Positions 16,480-27,606 are shown, counted from the stretch's first letter. The stretch is DNA of 64,000 nt from Euzebya sp051004735 (GCA_051004735.1 JBPCKA010000064.1:1-64000), one strand, 5' to 3'. Notes: generated by a model not told the origin, from the letters alone. Numbers and translations: made by a program.

Positions 16480-18150
16480 GACTCCTATCCGCACCCGCTG
16501 CTGCCGGCCCGCCCACCCCGGATCGGCAGCCGGGAAATCCGTGCGAAAGTGAGCGCCGCGCGATTCCGGGCGGCGAATGGCTGAATCCACGATCGCGCGC
16601 GCAGCCACCAACATGTTCGCCAGTTCAAGCGCGTCCCGTTGCAACGGGGGATGGGTACTGCCCCAGGCCAGTGCCGCAGTGTGACCCACATCGCGCAAGG
16701 TGCTGCGTGCGGCCCACAGGCCCGACTCGTCGCGGATCGCTCCCGCGCCGGCGCTCATGGCCCGGCGCAGGTCTGCTCGCAGCCAGGTCACATCGGGTTG
16801 GCGCTTCGGTGAGCCTGCTACTGGAGGAGTGGGGTCACCCTTGTCGAAATCCTCGGGAAGGCAAGACGCCATGTCCAGTGCCGCTCGATGGGCGAAGACA
16901 CAGGATTGGGCCAGGCTGTTGCCAGCCATCCGGTTGGCTCCGTGGACCCCGGATGAGGCCACCTCGCCTGCGGCGTACAAGCCCGGCACCGACGTCCGTG
17001 CCCACAGGTCGGTGGCGACCCCTCCGATCATGTAGTGCTCACATGGTTCGACCGGCACCGCCTCAGAGCTGAGGTCGAAGCCAAAACTTCTGGCGCCGCT
17101 CAGGACGGTGGGAAACTCCTCAGCCATCTGCTGTGGGGGAATCATCGTGGCGTCAAGCCACGCGCCGCCGGGCTGATCCAAAATGGCCTTGGCGACGACG
17201 TGGCGAGGAGCCAATTCCGCGTCGGGATGGCGTGAGGGCATGAACCGGACGCCGGCGGAGTCAAGCAGATGTGCGCCAGCACCACGCAGCGCCTCGGTCA
17301 GCAGGAACCGCTGGAATGAGTTCGTGCCGGGCGCCTTCAGACCCGTCGGATGAAACTGGACGAACTCGATGTCGTGCAGGGCTGCGCCAACCCGCCCGGC
17401 CATCGCCAACGCATCACCGGTGGCCCCATCCCGGTTCGTCGTCGCCGCATACAACCCCCCGCATCCACCGGTGGCCAGCATGACCGCCTTGGCCCGGATG
17501 AAGATGAGTCCGGCCTCCTGCGACGGGGTTGCCAGCCCGCCCTGGATCTGATCGCACACCATCCACACACCGGTGACCGGCGCGTCGGGACCGTCCCCGG
17601 TGGCCAATGTGACCGCCATGCCCTGGAGACGACCAAGCCGATGGTCGTGGTCGGCAGCCTGCACGGCACTGCTCCGCAGTGCCCGGAATATCTCCGCACC
17701 GGTTGCGTCGGCGGCCCGGACCGAACGCGCGACGGTCTGCCCGCCCTCCCGGGCCAGTGCCAGTGAGCCATCGGCCTCGGTGTCAAAGACTGCTCCCCGC
17801 TGACGCAGATCGGCAACCCGCAGAGGCGTCTCGGCGGCCATCACCGCCACAGAACGGGGGTTGCAATGTCCGTCACCGGCACGTGCGGTGTCGGCGGCAT
17901 GCAGGTCGGGGGAGTCCTCAGGACCAACCGCCGCAGCAAGCCCCCCCTGCGCCAGTGGAGTGGAGCCTGATTCGCCCACCCCTCCCTTGTCAATCAGCAC
18001 GACTGTCACGTCGGGACGCAGTTCCAGCAGGTCCAGGGCTGTCACCAAGCCAGCAATTCCGGATCCGACCACGGCAACGTCCACCGTGACCTCCGAACCG
18101 GCGGTGATGTGGGGGGGAAGCGCCGTTCGTGGTCGCAAAGTTCTGGTCAT
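16471..18150 (-). CDS. nadB: L-aspartate oxidase
   Basis: FAD enzyme oxidising L-aspartate to iminoaspartate, the first step of de novo NAD synthesis. VAVVGSGIAGLVTALDLLE near the N-terminus is the FAD-binding motif; SGSTPLAQGGLAAAVG, the HPTG segment and GLYAAGEVASSGVHGANRMAGNSL are family signatures. 559 residues from ATG 18150; a TTG at 18189 is an alternative start. The nadA and nadC partners are absent here. It diverges from ftsH over 51 bp. The enzyme complements nadE in this window (last NAD step). Confidence 0.93.
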   Translation of the reverse strand: MTRTLRPRTALPPHITAGSEVTVDVAVVGSGIAGLVTALDLLELRPDVTVVLIDKGGVGESGSTPLAQGGLAAAVGPEDSPDLHAADTARAGDGHCNPRSVAVMAAETPLRVADLRQRGAVFDTEADGSLALAREGGQTVARSVRAADATGAEIFRALRSSAVQAADHDHRLGRLQGMAVTLATGDGPDAPVTGVWMVCDQIQGGLATPSQEAGLIFIRAKAVMLATGGCGGLYAATTNRDGATGDALAMAGRVGAALHDIEFVQFHPTGLKAPGTNSFQRFLLTEALRGAGAHLLDSAGVRFMPSRHPDAELAPRHVVAKAILDQPGGAWLDATMIPPQQMAEEFPTVLSGARSFGFDLSSEAVPVEPCEHYMIGGVATDLWARTSVPGLYAAGEVASSGVHGANRMAGNSLAQSCVFAHRAALDMASCLPEDFDKGDPTPPVAGSPKRQPDVTWLRADLRRAMSAGAGAIRDESGLWAARSTLRDVGHTAALAWGSTHPPLQRDALELANMLVAARAIVDSAIRRPESRGAHFRTDFPAADPGWAGRQQRVRIGVEL

Positions 18151-18201
18151 TCCGGGCCCAAGGGTGGCGAAAGGGCCGAGCTCCCGCAACAGTAGGGCAT
18201 T

Positions 18202-20217
<2,016 letters not shown>

Positions 20218-20227
20218 TGGTGGGTTT

Positions 20228-20893
20228 GTGATCGGGATCATTGGCGGTACCGGGCCACAGGGCAAAGGGCTCGCATATCGCCTGGCAGTGGCAGGTGTGG
20301 ATGTGCTGGTCGGTTCGCGCAGCGTCGAGAAGGGCCAGTCGGTTGCGGCCGAGTTGACCCAGATCCTTCGTGACAGCGATACCGGGGCCGGTCTTGGTGC
20401 ACACGTCAAGGGGACGCGCAACGGGGACCTGCCTGAGCGCAGCGAGATGCTGCTGGTCGCGGTGCCCTATGACGGGTTGGCCGACACCTTGAAGGCTATG
20501 GCTGACAATGTGTCTGACCAGATCGTCATGTCGGCAGTGAACCGTCTGGGCTTCGCGGGCGGGCCTCACGCCCTGCCGGTGCCTGCCGGATCCGCAGCCC
20601 AGGAAGTCGCGCAGATCCTGCCGCAGGCCAAGGTGGTCACCGCGTTCAACAACGTCAGCGCCGTCCATCTGTTCGATCCAGACCACGCCTTTGACGAGGA
20701 CGTTCTCGTCTGCGGTGATGACGCGGATGCGGTGTCCCAGGTCACGACACTGGTCAACCGACTGAAAGGACTGCGGGGGGTCGCCAGCGGACCGTTGGTT
20801 CATGCCGCGACGATCGAGGCGATGACCGCGGTCGTCATCAGCATCAACAAGTTGCACAAGATCAACAGCGGCGTGAGGATCGTGGGTCTTTAG
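20228..20893 (+). CDS. npdG: NADPH-dependent F420 reductase
   Basis: Transfers hydride between NADPH and coenzyme F420. The 221-residue protein starts directly with the Rossmann motif GIIGGTGPQGKGLA, followed by the GSR NADP-phosphate-binding turn; AVPYDG and TAFNNVSA are conserved in the family. It shows that this organism uses F420. GTG 20228 was chosen to begin right at the nucleotide-binding strand. Close downstream of ftsH, so possibly cotranscribed; no F420-synthesis gene is in the window. Confidence 0.88.
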   Translation: MIGIIGGTGPQGKGLAYRLAVAGVDVLVGSRSVEKGQSVAAELTQILRDSDTGAGLGAHVKGTRNGDLPERSEMLLVAVPYDGLADTLKAMADNVSDQIVMSAVNRLGFAGGPHALPVPAGSAAQEVAQILPQAKVVTAFNNVSAVHLFDPDHAFDEDVLVCGDDADAVSQVTTLVNRLKGLRGVASGPLVHAATIEAMTAVVISINKLHKINSGVRIVGL

Positions 20894-21014
20894 ACGGTAC
20901 GTCCCCTGGCTCCAAGTCCTTACAGAGCCATAACGCGCCAGGCGATCCGGAGTGATGCCCGGGTCTTCACAGTTCACTGTTATGACACCGCAAGACTTTG
21001 GACAGGAACTTGTA

Positions 21015-21797
21015 ATGAGTGCGACGGTGACGCCAGACCACGGGTCTGAACCAGGCAGACCGCCCGGGGACTCGGAGGCTGATACGCAGATGCTGGCTGT
21101 CCCAGCACATTCGCGTGCCATCAGATGGATGCACTGGATCAACTTTCCCGTGCTGGCCGTCATGGTGTGGAGTGGCATGCGCATCTACTGGGCCAACGAC
21201 GTCTACGCGTTGGGGGTCGGTGGGTATGAGGTGTTGCACTTCTTTCCCGACACGGTCTTCAGCGCGTTGGGACTCGAGCGAAAGTTGGCGCGTGGGATCG
21301 CCTTCCATTTCACCTTTGGCTGGTTCTTCGTCCTGAACGGGGTGGCCTATGTCAGCTATCTGGCCTTCAGCGGCCAATGGCGCCAGATCCTGCCGGACCG
21401 CTACGACCTGCAGGACAGCGCCCAGGTGGTTCTGCACGACCTGCACCTGCGTAAGGAAGCTCCGGTCCACGGTGTCTACAACGCCGCACAGAAGATCGCC
21501 TACACCTCGGTGATCGCAATGGGCGCCCTCATCGTGGCCACCGGATTCGCGATCTACAAGCCGACCCAGTTGAGTCTGCTGACCGGGCTGTTCGGCGGCT
21601 ACGAAACCGCCCGGCTGATCCACTTCTGGACCACGATCGGACTGATGTCGTTCTTCGTCGTGCACCTGCTCCAGGTGGCACGCAGCGGCCTCGGCAACTT
21701 CTGGTCGATGGTGTCGGGCTTTGAGTACCGCGCCAACCCTCCCACGGACCAGCTTGATGAGGACCCGGTTGACGACGACCAGGAGATTTCACGATGA
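21015..21797 (+). CDS. Cytochrome b561-type membrane protein, partner of molybdoenzyme
   Basis: 260-residue integral membrane haem-binding protein with about four helices between residues 30 and 245. Paired histidines (RAIRWMHWINFP, AFHFTFGWFF, RLIHFWTTIG, FFVVHLLQVARSG) match a dihaem cytochrome b561/formate-dehydrogenase-gamma type. It should accept electrons from the exported molybdoenzyme whose gene overlaps its 3' end by 4 bases, and pass them to quinone. ATG 21015 follows an AGGA motif 9 nt upstream; two earlier in-frame ATGs (20952, 20982) are less likely. Confidence 0.85.
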   Translation: MSATVTPDHGSEPGRPPGDSEADTQMLAVPAHSRAIRWMHWINFPVLAVMVWSGMRIYWANDVYALGVGGYEVLHFFPDTVFSALGLERKLARGIAFHFTFGWFFVLNGVAYVSYLAFSGQWRQILPDRYDLQDSAQVVLHDLHLRKEAPVHGVYNAAQKIAYTSVIAMGALIVATGFAIYKPTQLSLLTGLFGGYETARLIHFWTTIGLMSFFVVHLLQVARSGLGNFWSMVSGFEYRANPPTDQLDEDPVDDDQEISR

Positions 21798-22789
21798 GTC
21801 ACAGCGACAGCCCCTCACCACAGGACGCGGAAGCGACAGATGCCGAGGAGGCCCAGGAAGTCGAGGGCTATCTGCAGCGGGGTGATCGGTCAACAGAGAC
21901 ATCGGCTGACGCCCTACCCGACACCTTCCCCCTGTCCGTGGACGAGGTCGACGTGGACGAGGCCGACGTTGTCGCTGAGGATGTGGATCCCCGGGCCCAA
22001 CGTGACGCGCGACTGATCGCGCAGCGCGACGCGGGCGCTACCCCGATCTCCCGTGCACAGTTCGTCTCCAGCACCCGCCGTTCATTGCTGGCGGCGGCGG
22101 GGGCGTTGGCAGTGGCCGGGGTCAGTTGGGGCTGGTTGCAGCGGCAGGCCGAAAGCGGCAACATCCCGGCGTTCCTGCGCGACGGCTTTGAGTGGAACGA
22201 CACCGTGTGGTCGACCCTGTTCGACAAAGGAGGGCTGGCGCCAGAGTTTGCCGTGGCCGAAGCCACCTCCCTGCGTCTAAACGGCAACCTGGGGATTGGT
22301 GAGGAGATCGACCTGGACAGTTGGACCCTGACCGTGCAGGGAATCGACGGGCAGGAGATCGACCAGCTCACCATCGATGACATCTCCACCTCCACCATCG
22401 CCGGGGTGCCCACCTTCGACATGGTCACAGAGCACAAATGCATCGAGGGCTGGTCCAACATCACCCATTGGACCGGTATCCGGTTCTCCGACCTGGCGAC
22501 CCGCTATGAGCAGCAGATGGCACAGGCCGAGTACGTCTCCATGGAAACGCCGGACGGGGAGTACTACGTCGGGCTGGACATGGCATCGGTGATGCATCCC
22601 CAAACCCTGTTGGTCAGCGCCCTGGACGGTGAGCCATTGACGCAGGCCCACGGCGCTCCACTACGATTGGCGACACCGTTGCACTACGGGATCAAATCGC
22701 TGAAACGACTTGGGACGATCCGCTTCAGCGCCCAGCGTCCTGATGACTACTGGGCCGAGCGGGGGTATGACTACCACTCGACCCACTGA
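21794..22789 (+). CDS. Tat-exported molybdopterin oxidoreductase (sulfite-oxidase fold)
   Basis: 331-residue molybdopterin-dependent oxidoreductase. Cys216 in TEHKCIEGW is the molybdenum ligand of the sulfite oxidase/MsrP fold; the following WTGIRFSDL and GEYYVGLDM...HPQTLL segments are family features. The Tat-like motif STRRSLLAAAG lies at 93-103, unusually far in: it is preceded by ~90 acidic residues that would stay in the cytoplasm. It overlaps the cytochrome gene (ATGA). Substrate unknown; the pair resembles the MsrPQ logic with a different membrane partner. Confidence 0.87.
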   Translation: MSHSDSPSPQDAEATDAEEAQEVEGYLQRGDRSTETSADALPDTFPLSVDEVDVDEADVVAEDVDPRAQRDARLIAQRDAGATPISRAQFVSSTRRSLLAAAGALAVAGVSWGWLQRQAESGNIPAFLRDGFEWNDTVWSTLFDKGGLAPEFAVAEATSLRLNGNLGIGEEIDLDSWTLTVQGIDGQEIDQLTIDDISTSTIAGVPTFDMVTEHKCIEGWSNITHWTGIRFSDLATRYEQQMAQAEYVSMETPDGEYYVGLDMASVMHPQTLLVSALDGEPLTQAHGAPLRLATPLHYGIKSLKRLGTIRFSAQRPDDYWAERGYDYHSTH

Positions 22790-22856
22790 CGTTCGCCGGA
22801 CCAGCCCAGCCCAGCCCCCCAAAGACCCGCCCCCGCCTCATCTGTTTCCCCGTGGA

Positions 22857-24167
22857 TCAGGCGGGCGGCCGGGTTCGGGTCGCCTGGAAGAACGCCTCGG
22901 CCTTGGCCATCGCCTCGTCCCACTCAGCCTCGGGGTCGGAGTCGGCCACGATCCCTCCACCGGTGCCGTACCACGCCTGTCCGCCGTGCATCACCGCCGT
23001 GCGAATCGCGACGGACAGGTCCACCAACCCTGTGGTGATCACGCCGATCGCGCCGCAGTAGACGCCACGTCGCCACGGCTCGACCACACGTGTCAGTGAG
23101 ACTGCCATCCGCTTGGGCGCGCCGGTGATCGAACCACAGGGAAACAAGGCCTGCACAACCTGTCCGAAGTCCACGTCTGGCAGGATGTCGCCTTGGACGG
23201 TGGAGGTCAGGTGCCACACCGTGGGATGTCGCTCCAACCCCATCAACTGGGGGACGGTGACCGATGCCGTACGGCAGATCCGTCCCAGGTCATTGCGTTC
23301 CAGGTCCACGATCATGACGTGCTCGGCACCATCCTTGGACGCGGCCATCAGGTCGGCGGCCAGCAACTGATCGGCCACGGCGTCGCCGCTGCGCCGACGC
23401 GTGCCCTTGATCGGTCGGACCTGCGCACGACGACCGTCGATGCGAAGAAACGTCTCGGGCGAAACCGATGTGATGGTGGCACCCGGAGCGTGCAGGAACG
23501 CGGCATGGGCGGCACCCTGACTGGCGCCGAACAGGTTGAAGGCCAGCTGACGCGGCGACCCCTCCCAGGGGGCTGCCACATGGAGGGTCAGATTGACCTG
23601 GTACACCTCACCGGCTGCGATCCAATCGTGGATCTGCCCGACCGCCTTCGCGTGTGACAGACGGTCGATGGTGGTCCAGGCCGGCCTTTGGGTCTGGACC
23701 ACGAACTCCGTACCCTCGTCCTCACCTGCCAGCGCGGCTGCCTGTCGCAGTAGGTCCTCAGCCCGTCGCAGGTCACGCGGTGTCGTCCCTGTCAACCACC
23801 ATGAGCCATCGGGGGCCTGGCACGCGGCATAGGTGTAGCGGCCAAACCACAACGGCGGCAGAGGTGCCGGACTGGGTCGGACGTCGGCCTGGGGCAACTC
23901 CAACAGCGTGAATGACACGTCATCAGTGATGAATCCCAGCAGCCCGCCATCGAAGGGTGGGCCCTGTGTCGTTCGCTCGGCGTCCCATCCAACGTCGGTG
24001 GCCGCCTGGGTAAGATCCTCAAGTGTCGTCACGGTCTGCACGGGGTCGGCAACAGCGATTTCCCAGCCCCGGACCCGTACCAACGCACCGCACCGCTGAG
24101 GGTCCACCGGCACCACCGTGACCGCATGGCCCAGGCGGGGACCGTCATAGGCGCGGACCAGAGGCAT
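22857..24167 (-). CDS. pabB: Aminodeoxychorismate synthase component I
   Basis: Chorismate-utilising enzyme forming 4-amino-4-deoxychorismate for folate. PIKGT at 252-256 has the Lys254 nucleophile that separates PabB from anthranilate synthase (PIAGT). C-terminal motifs HLTSTVQG, FPCGSITGAPK and YCGAIG are intact; 436 residues with a weakly conserved N-terminal half. No pabA or pabC adjoins. It converges on the molybdoenzyme gene; a GC-rich inverted repeat of the form CCGCCT...AGGCGG in the 67-bp gap may terminate both. Confidence 0.9.
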   Translation of the reverse strand: MPLVRAYDGPRLGHAVTVVPVDPQRCGALVRVRGWEIAVADPVQTVTTLEDLTQAATDVGWDAERTTQGPPFDGGLLGFITDDVSFTLLELPQADVRPSPAPLPPLWFGRYTYAACQAPDGSWWLTGTTPRDLRRAEDLLRQAAALAGEDEGTEFVVQTQRPAWTTIDRLSHAKAVGQIHDWIAAGEVYQVNLTLHVAAPWEGSPRQLAFNLFGASQGAAHAAFLHAPGATITSVSPETFLRIDGRRAQVRPIKGTRRRSGDAVADQLLAADLMAASKDGAEHVMIVDLERNDLGRICRTASVTVPQLMGLERHPTVWHLTSTVQGDILPDVDFGQVVQALFPCGSITGAPKRMAVSLTRVVEPWRRGVYCGAIGVITTGLVDLSVAIRTAVMHGGQAWYGTGGGIVADSDPEAEWDEAMAKAEAFFQATRTRPPA

Positions 24168-24235
24168 CAGGCCTCACGGTAGTTGATCGCCCCAGGGCAG
24201 GCATACGGACGGGTGACTGGTCCCAACTGCGCGTC

Positions 24236-24241
24236 TAGCCT
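24236..24241 (+). promoter_or_regulatory. -10 box of leaderless promoter (adenosyltransferase)
   Basis: TAGCCT, 7 nt before ATG 24249. Confidence 0.5.
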
Positions 24242-24248
24242 GAGCGCG

Positions 24249-24812
24249 ATGAAGGTCTACACCAAACGTGGGGACGACGGCACCACTGGTCTGCTGTACG
24301 GCGGGCGCGTGGACAAAGATGACCTGCGCACCAGCGCCTACGGGACGGTGGACGAGACGGTGTCCGCCCTGGGGATGGCGCGTGTGGCGTTGCCCCCGGG
24401 CCAATGGCACGATGCGGTTCTGGCGGTCCAACGCGAGTTGTTCGTCGTCGGCGCCCAACTGGCCACCCATGTCGATCACTGGGACAAGCTGGTTGAGGGA
24501 GTGTCGCTGGCAACCGACGCCATGACCCAGGACCTGGAAACTCGGATCGACGCGTTGACACAGCGCTATCCGCTGCCGCAGGAGTTCGTGGTCCCCGGTG
24601 GGTCGGCTGCCGGGGCCGCGATCGACCTGGCACGCACCATCTGTCGTCGGGCGGAACGTCAGGTCGTGGCCATGCGTCGTGAGGAGATGCTGCCGCAGGT
24701 CACCCCCCTGGAGTACCTCAACCGGCTGAGTGATTATCTGTTCGTGCTGGCCCGGGCGATCGAGGGCGGGGACTATACGCCCACCCGCGAAGCCCCTGAC
24801 CCTGAGTCCTAG
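24249..24812 (+). CDS. Cob(I)alamin adenosyltransferase, PduO type
   Basis: Adenosylates cob(I)alamin with ATP to make coenzyme B12. N-terminal KVYTKRGDDGTTGLLYGGR is the ATP-binding signature of PduO/MMAB; C-terminal ARTICRRAERQVV...LEYLNRLSDYLFVLAR is equally diagnostic. 187 residues. ATG 24249 lies 7 nt after TAGCCT (leaderless). The next gene, a cobalamin-type binding protein, begins 8 bp after the stop, linking both to B12 handling. Confidence 0.94.
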   Translation: MKVYTKRGDDGTTGLLYGGRVDKDDLRTSAYGTVDETVSALGMARVALPPGQWHDAVLAVQRELFVVGAQLATHVDHWDKLVEGVSLATDAMTQDLETRIDALTQRYPLPQEFVVPGGSAAGAAIDLARTICRRAERQVVAMRREEMLPQVTPLEYLNRLSDYLFVLARAIEGGDYTPTREAPDPES

Positions 24813-24815
24813 GGT
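24810..24815 (+). promoter_or_regulatory. -10-like box overlapping a stop codon
   Basis: TAGGGT, whose first three bases are the TAG stop of the adenosyltransferase gene; ATG 24821 follows after 5 nt. Confidence 0.35.
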
Positions 24816-24820
24816 CGCGC

Positions 24821-25567
24821 ATGCGTATCGTGTCGCTGGTCCCCAGCCTGACTGATGCCGTGGCGGCCATGGGCGGGTCGGATGATCTGATCGCGGTCAC
24901 CGACTACTGCGTCAGCGGGGCTCCCGAGTCTGCCGCTCGGATCGGCGGCACGAAGAACCCCGACATCCACCAGATTGTCGCCCTGCGGCCTGACGTGGTG
25001 TTGGCCAATACCGAGGAGAACAAGCCCGAGGAGTTGGACCGCCTGCGGCAGTCAGGTCTGCGGGTAGAGGAGACCTATCCGCGTACCGTCGCTGATGCGG
25101 TCATGATGACCAGGCAGATCGGGGAGGTGGTCGGTCGGCCCGCTGCCGCCGAACCACTGGCGTCGGCGATCGAGCAGGCCCTGGATCAGATCACGTGGCC
25201 GCAGCGCACACCGCGGGTCATGGCCCTGACCCTGGTGTGGCGTAAACCCTGGATGGGTCTGGGACCCCAGACCTATGCCGATGATCTGCTGTGGCACTGC
25301 GGTTTCGGCAACGTCTGTTCGGGCTTCGAGGAGCCCTATCCCAAGTTGGATCCCGCCTTCGTGTTGGGTCCTGACGTGGTGTTGTTGCCCAGTGAACCCT
25401 ATGAGTTCACCCAGGATGACCTGACCGCCGTCGCCGAACTGACCGGCCCTGAGGTGCCGGCCCACTTCGTGGATGGCCAGGCCCTGACCTGGCACGGTCC
25501 ACGAACGGCTGAGGCGTTGCGTACCTTTTCTGCGCTGGCCCGCGCTGCCGCCGGCACCGGCTTGTGA
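24821..25567 (+). CDS. BtuF-like helical-backbone metal/cobalamin receptor protein
   Basis: 248-residue protein of the class III periplasmic-binding fold (BtuF/FepB type): RIVSLVPSLTDAVAAMG, then IGGTKNPDIHQIVALRPDVVLANTEEN and a C-terminal LDPAFVLGPDVVLLPSEPYEF lobe. It lacks any signal peptide or lipobox, so it should be cytoplasmic, unlike transport receptors. A TAGGGT box overlapping the upstream stop lies 5 nt before ATG 24821, allowing independent leaderless expression. Its position after the adenosyltransferase suggests corrinoid binding or chaperoning; this is inference. Confidence 0.85.
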   Translation: MRIVSLVPSLTDAVAAMGGSDDLIAVTDYCVSGAPESAARIGGTKNPDIHQIVALRPDVVLANTEENKPEELDRLRQSGLRVEETYPRTVADAVMMTRQIGEVVGRPAAAEPLASAIEQALDQITWPQRTPRVMALTLVWRKPWMGLGPQTYADDLLWHCGFGNVCSGFEEPYPKLDPAFVLGPDVVLLPSEPYEFTQDDLTAVAELTGPEVPAHFVDGQALTWHGPRTAEALRTFSALARAAAGTGL

Positions 25568-25576
25568 CGACCGGTC

Positions 25577-26422
25577 TCAGTACTGGTGCTCAGGTCCTGG
25601 GTAGTCGCCCGAGGCAATCTCGGCCTGGAAGGCCTTGGCGGCGTCAACGATCTCGCTTCGCAGCGTCGCGTACTGCTTGACGAACCGTGGCAGCCTGCCG
25701 CTGGTCAGGCCCAGGAAGTCGTGAAACACCAGCACTTGGCCATCGGTGTCGGCACCCGCGCCGATCCCGATGGTGGGGATGGATAGCGCGTCGGTGACCT
25801 GGGCACCCAACTCGCTGGGGATTGCCTCCAACACCAACGCGAAGGCTCCGGCTTCCTGCAGGGCCAGTGCATCAGCGATCAGCTGCTGGGCGACATCGTG
25901 ATCCCGCCCCTGCACCTTGTAGCCACCCAATTGATTGACACTTTGCGGCGTGAGACCCAGATGGGCCATCACCGGCACTCCCGCCTGGACCAGACGACGT
26001 GTCAGCTCGATCCGGGGGCCCTCCAATTTGACGGCGGTGGCGCCGGCCTCCTTCAGAAAGCGCATGGCGTTGTCCATGGCGGCATCGATGTTGCCCTGAT
26101 AGCTGCCGAATGGCAGATCCCCGACCACCACCGCGCGCCGTGCTCCGCGGCGGACGGCGCGGGTGTGGTGCAACATCTCCTCCATGGTGACCGGGACGGT
26201 GGAGTCATAGCCCAGGACCACCATCCCCAGCGAATCGCCGACCAGGATGACCGGTATCCCGGACTCGTCCAGGATCTGGGCTGACAGATAGTCATAGGCA
26301 GTCAGCATCGCGAACTTCTCGCCGCGGTCCTTGTAGGCCTGCAGATCGTGGATGCTGACGGGACGGCCCGGGGGTGCAGACCCGTTCTCGGAGGAATGGG
26401 TCTGGGGTGCGTGCACGCTCAT
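25577..26422 (-). CDS. panB: 3-methyl-2-oxobutanoate hydroxymethyltransferase
   Basis: Ketopantoate hydroxymethyltransferase, first committed step of pantothenate/CoA synthesis. TAYDYLSAQILDESGIPVILVGDSLGMVVLG contains the metal/phosphate-binding region; GDLPFGSYQ, AVKLEGP, MAHLGLTPQS and IGIGAG follow in family order. 281 residues with a ~25-residue variable N-terminal tail. ATG 26422 was chosen; an AGGAGAAAGG purine tract lies about 14 nt upstream. panC and panD are not in the window. Confidence 0.95.
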   Translation of the reverse strand: MSVHAPQTHSSENGSAPPGRPVSIHDLQAYKDRGEKFAMLTAYDYLSAQILDESGIPVILVGDSLGMVVLGYDSTVPVTMEEMLHHTRAVRRGARRAVVVGDLPFGSYQGNIDAAMDNAMRFLKEAGATAVKLEGPRIELTRRLVQAGVPVMAHLGLTPQSVNQLGGYKVQGRDHDVAQQLIADALALQEAGAFALVLEAIPSELGAQVTDALSIPTIGIGAGADTDGQVLVFHDFLGLTSGRLPRFVKQYATLRSEIVDAAKAFQAEIASGDYPGPEHQY

Positions 26423-26693
26423 GGCGGCAACTACCTTTCTCCTGCCAGCCGGGAAGCCCGGTCCAGCGGTGGAAGTCGCGGTTGACGAGGTGGATTCTAC
26501 GCCTCGCCGGGGGTCCAACACCAACCACGCCCGCTGGATTCCCAATTCGCTTTGTGACGAACCACAAGAACCAGCCCAAACAATGGGACGAAAGTCGGCG
26601 ATGTCAGGTGGCCCCGCCGGTTCGGCTTCGCCGGCTGCGCGATGGACTTCTGGAGGCTGTCCACAACCGATCTGCCGACGGTCGCCGCAATCC

Positions 26694-27070
26694 TCACCGA
26701 CCCGTCCTACTTTCCCAGTCTTGGGGATCGCACCCAGCAGGTCTGGCCAGCACCAGACCGTCGTACAGCGTGACGCTGACCGATACTGGCCACGGCTCCC
26801 CGGCCTGCAGACCCAGGCGACTGCCACTTGAGGCATGCAGGTACAGGTGGTCATCGACGCGGACCTGCAACGTCGGTATGACCACCGGATGCCCGTCGTA
26901 CACGTGGGCCAGATGTCAAAACGGGGTTGGATCCAAGATGGGGTGGATCGTCACGGTGTCGTAGCGCCCCCGTTGCTTGGTGTCTCGACGAACCTGACAC
27001 GCGCGCTGGCGGGCTCACCGCGACCAGCCACGAGTTGGTGGTAGGTGCGGTCTGGGCTGCGGTTGCTCAT
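26694..27070 (-). pseudogene. Decayed pyridoxamine 5'-phosphate oxidase-family gene
   Basis: Remnant of a flavin-binding split-barrel protein. The start, from ATG 27070, reads MSNRSPDRTYHQLV...RVRFVETPS; the reading then moves to another frame as QRGRYDTVTIHPILD, meets an in-frame TGA where the family has Cys before HLAHV, and continues with YDGHPVVIPTLQVRVDDHLYLHASSGSR and VTLYDGLVLAR. After that the similarity ends (the SAFNHSMNYRS region is missing). So it has one frameshift, one nonsense codon and a lost 3' third. The 270 bases between it and panB hold nothing recognisable apart from a small GCCGG/CCGGC inverted repeat near 26620. Confidence 0.8.
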
Positions 27071-27132
27071 TCGGCCAGTGTGCCCGGCACCACGCGTTGG
27101 GCAGGGGCGAAGCCAGTTAGTCTTGGCCACCC

Positions 27133-27561
27133 ATGAGAATTGTCCTGCAACGTGTACATCGGGCCGCCGTGACCGTGCAGGGCCAGGTGACCGGGCAGGT
27201 CGCACAGGGGCTGGTGGCCCTCATCGGGGTGGGACATGACTCGACCGAGGAAGCTGCTAGCTGGTTGGCGGCCAAGACCGAGGGCCTTCGTGTCTTCGCC
27301 GACGACGAGGGCCGGATGAACCGATCGCTGGCCGAGGTCGGTGGGGCCGTGCTGGCCATCAGCCAGTTCACCCTGTACGGCAACGCCGACAAGGGACGTC
27401 GCCCCTCGTTCATCGACGCGGCCGCACCAGAGCCGGGACGCCGCCTGTACGAGATCTACTGCGACGCCCTGACGGTGCCCGTCCAGCGGGGGGTCTTTGG
27501 TACCCACATGGACATCGACATGGTCTGCGACGGTCCCGTCACGATCATGTTGAGCAGATAG
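27133..27561 (+). CDS. dtd: D-aminoacyl-tRNA deacylase
   Basis: Hydrolyses D-amino acids wrongly attached to tRNA. The 142-residue protein begins MRIVLQRVHRAAVTV and contains SQFTLYGN (catalytic Ser-Gln-x-x-Thr) and the Gly-cisPro GPVT motif near the C-terminus, both diagnostic of DTD. A TAGTCT box lies 9 nt before ATG 27133. It is followed at 57 bp by metY on the same strand. Confidence 0.95.
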   Translation: MRIVLQRVHRAAVTVQGQVTGQVAQGLVALIGVGHDSTEEAASWLAAKTEGLRVFADDEGRMNRSLAEVGGAVLAISQFTLYGNADKGRRPSFIDAAAPEPGRRLYEIYCDALTVPVQRGVFGTHMDIDMVCDGPVTIMLSR

Positions 27562-27606
27562 GCATGTTGCGCAGATAGATAGGGCAGCGCGACGGCGCGG
27601 AGGGGT

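Noticed and set aside
16462..16500. Sequence resembling a tRNA T-loop (GTTCGACTCC)
   Set aside because: No matching acceptor, D or anticodon arms can be folded around it; it lies in the palindromic repeat and the nadB 3' end.
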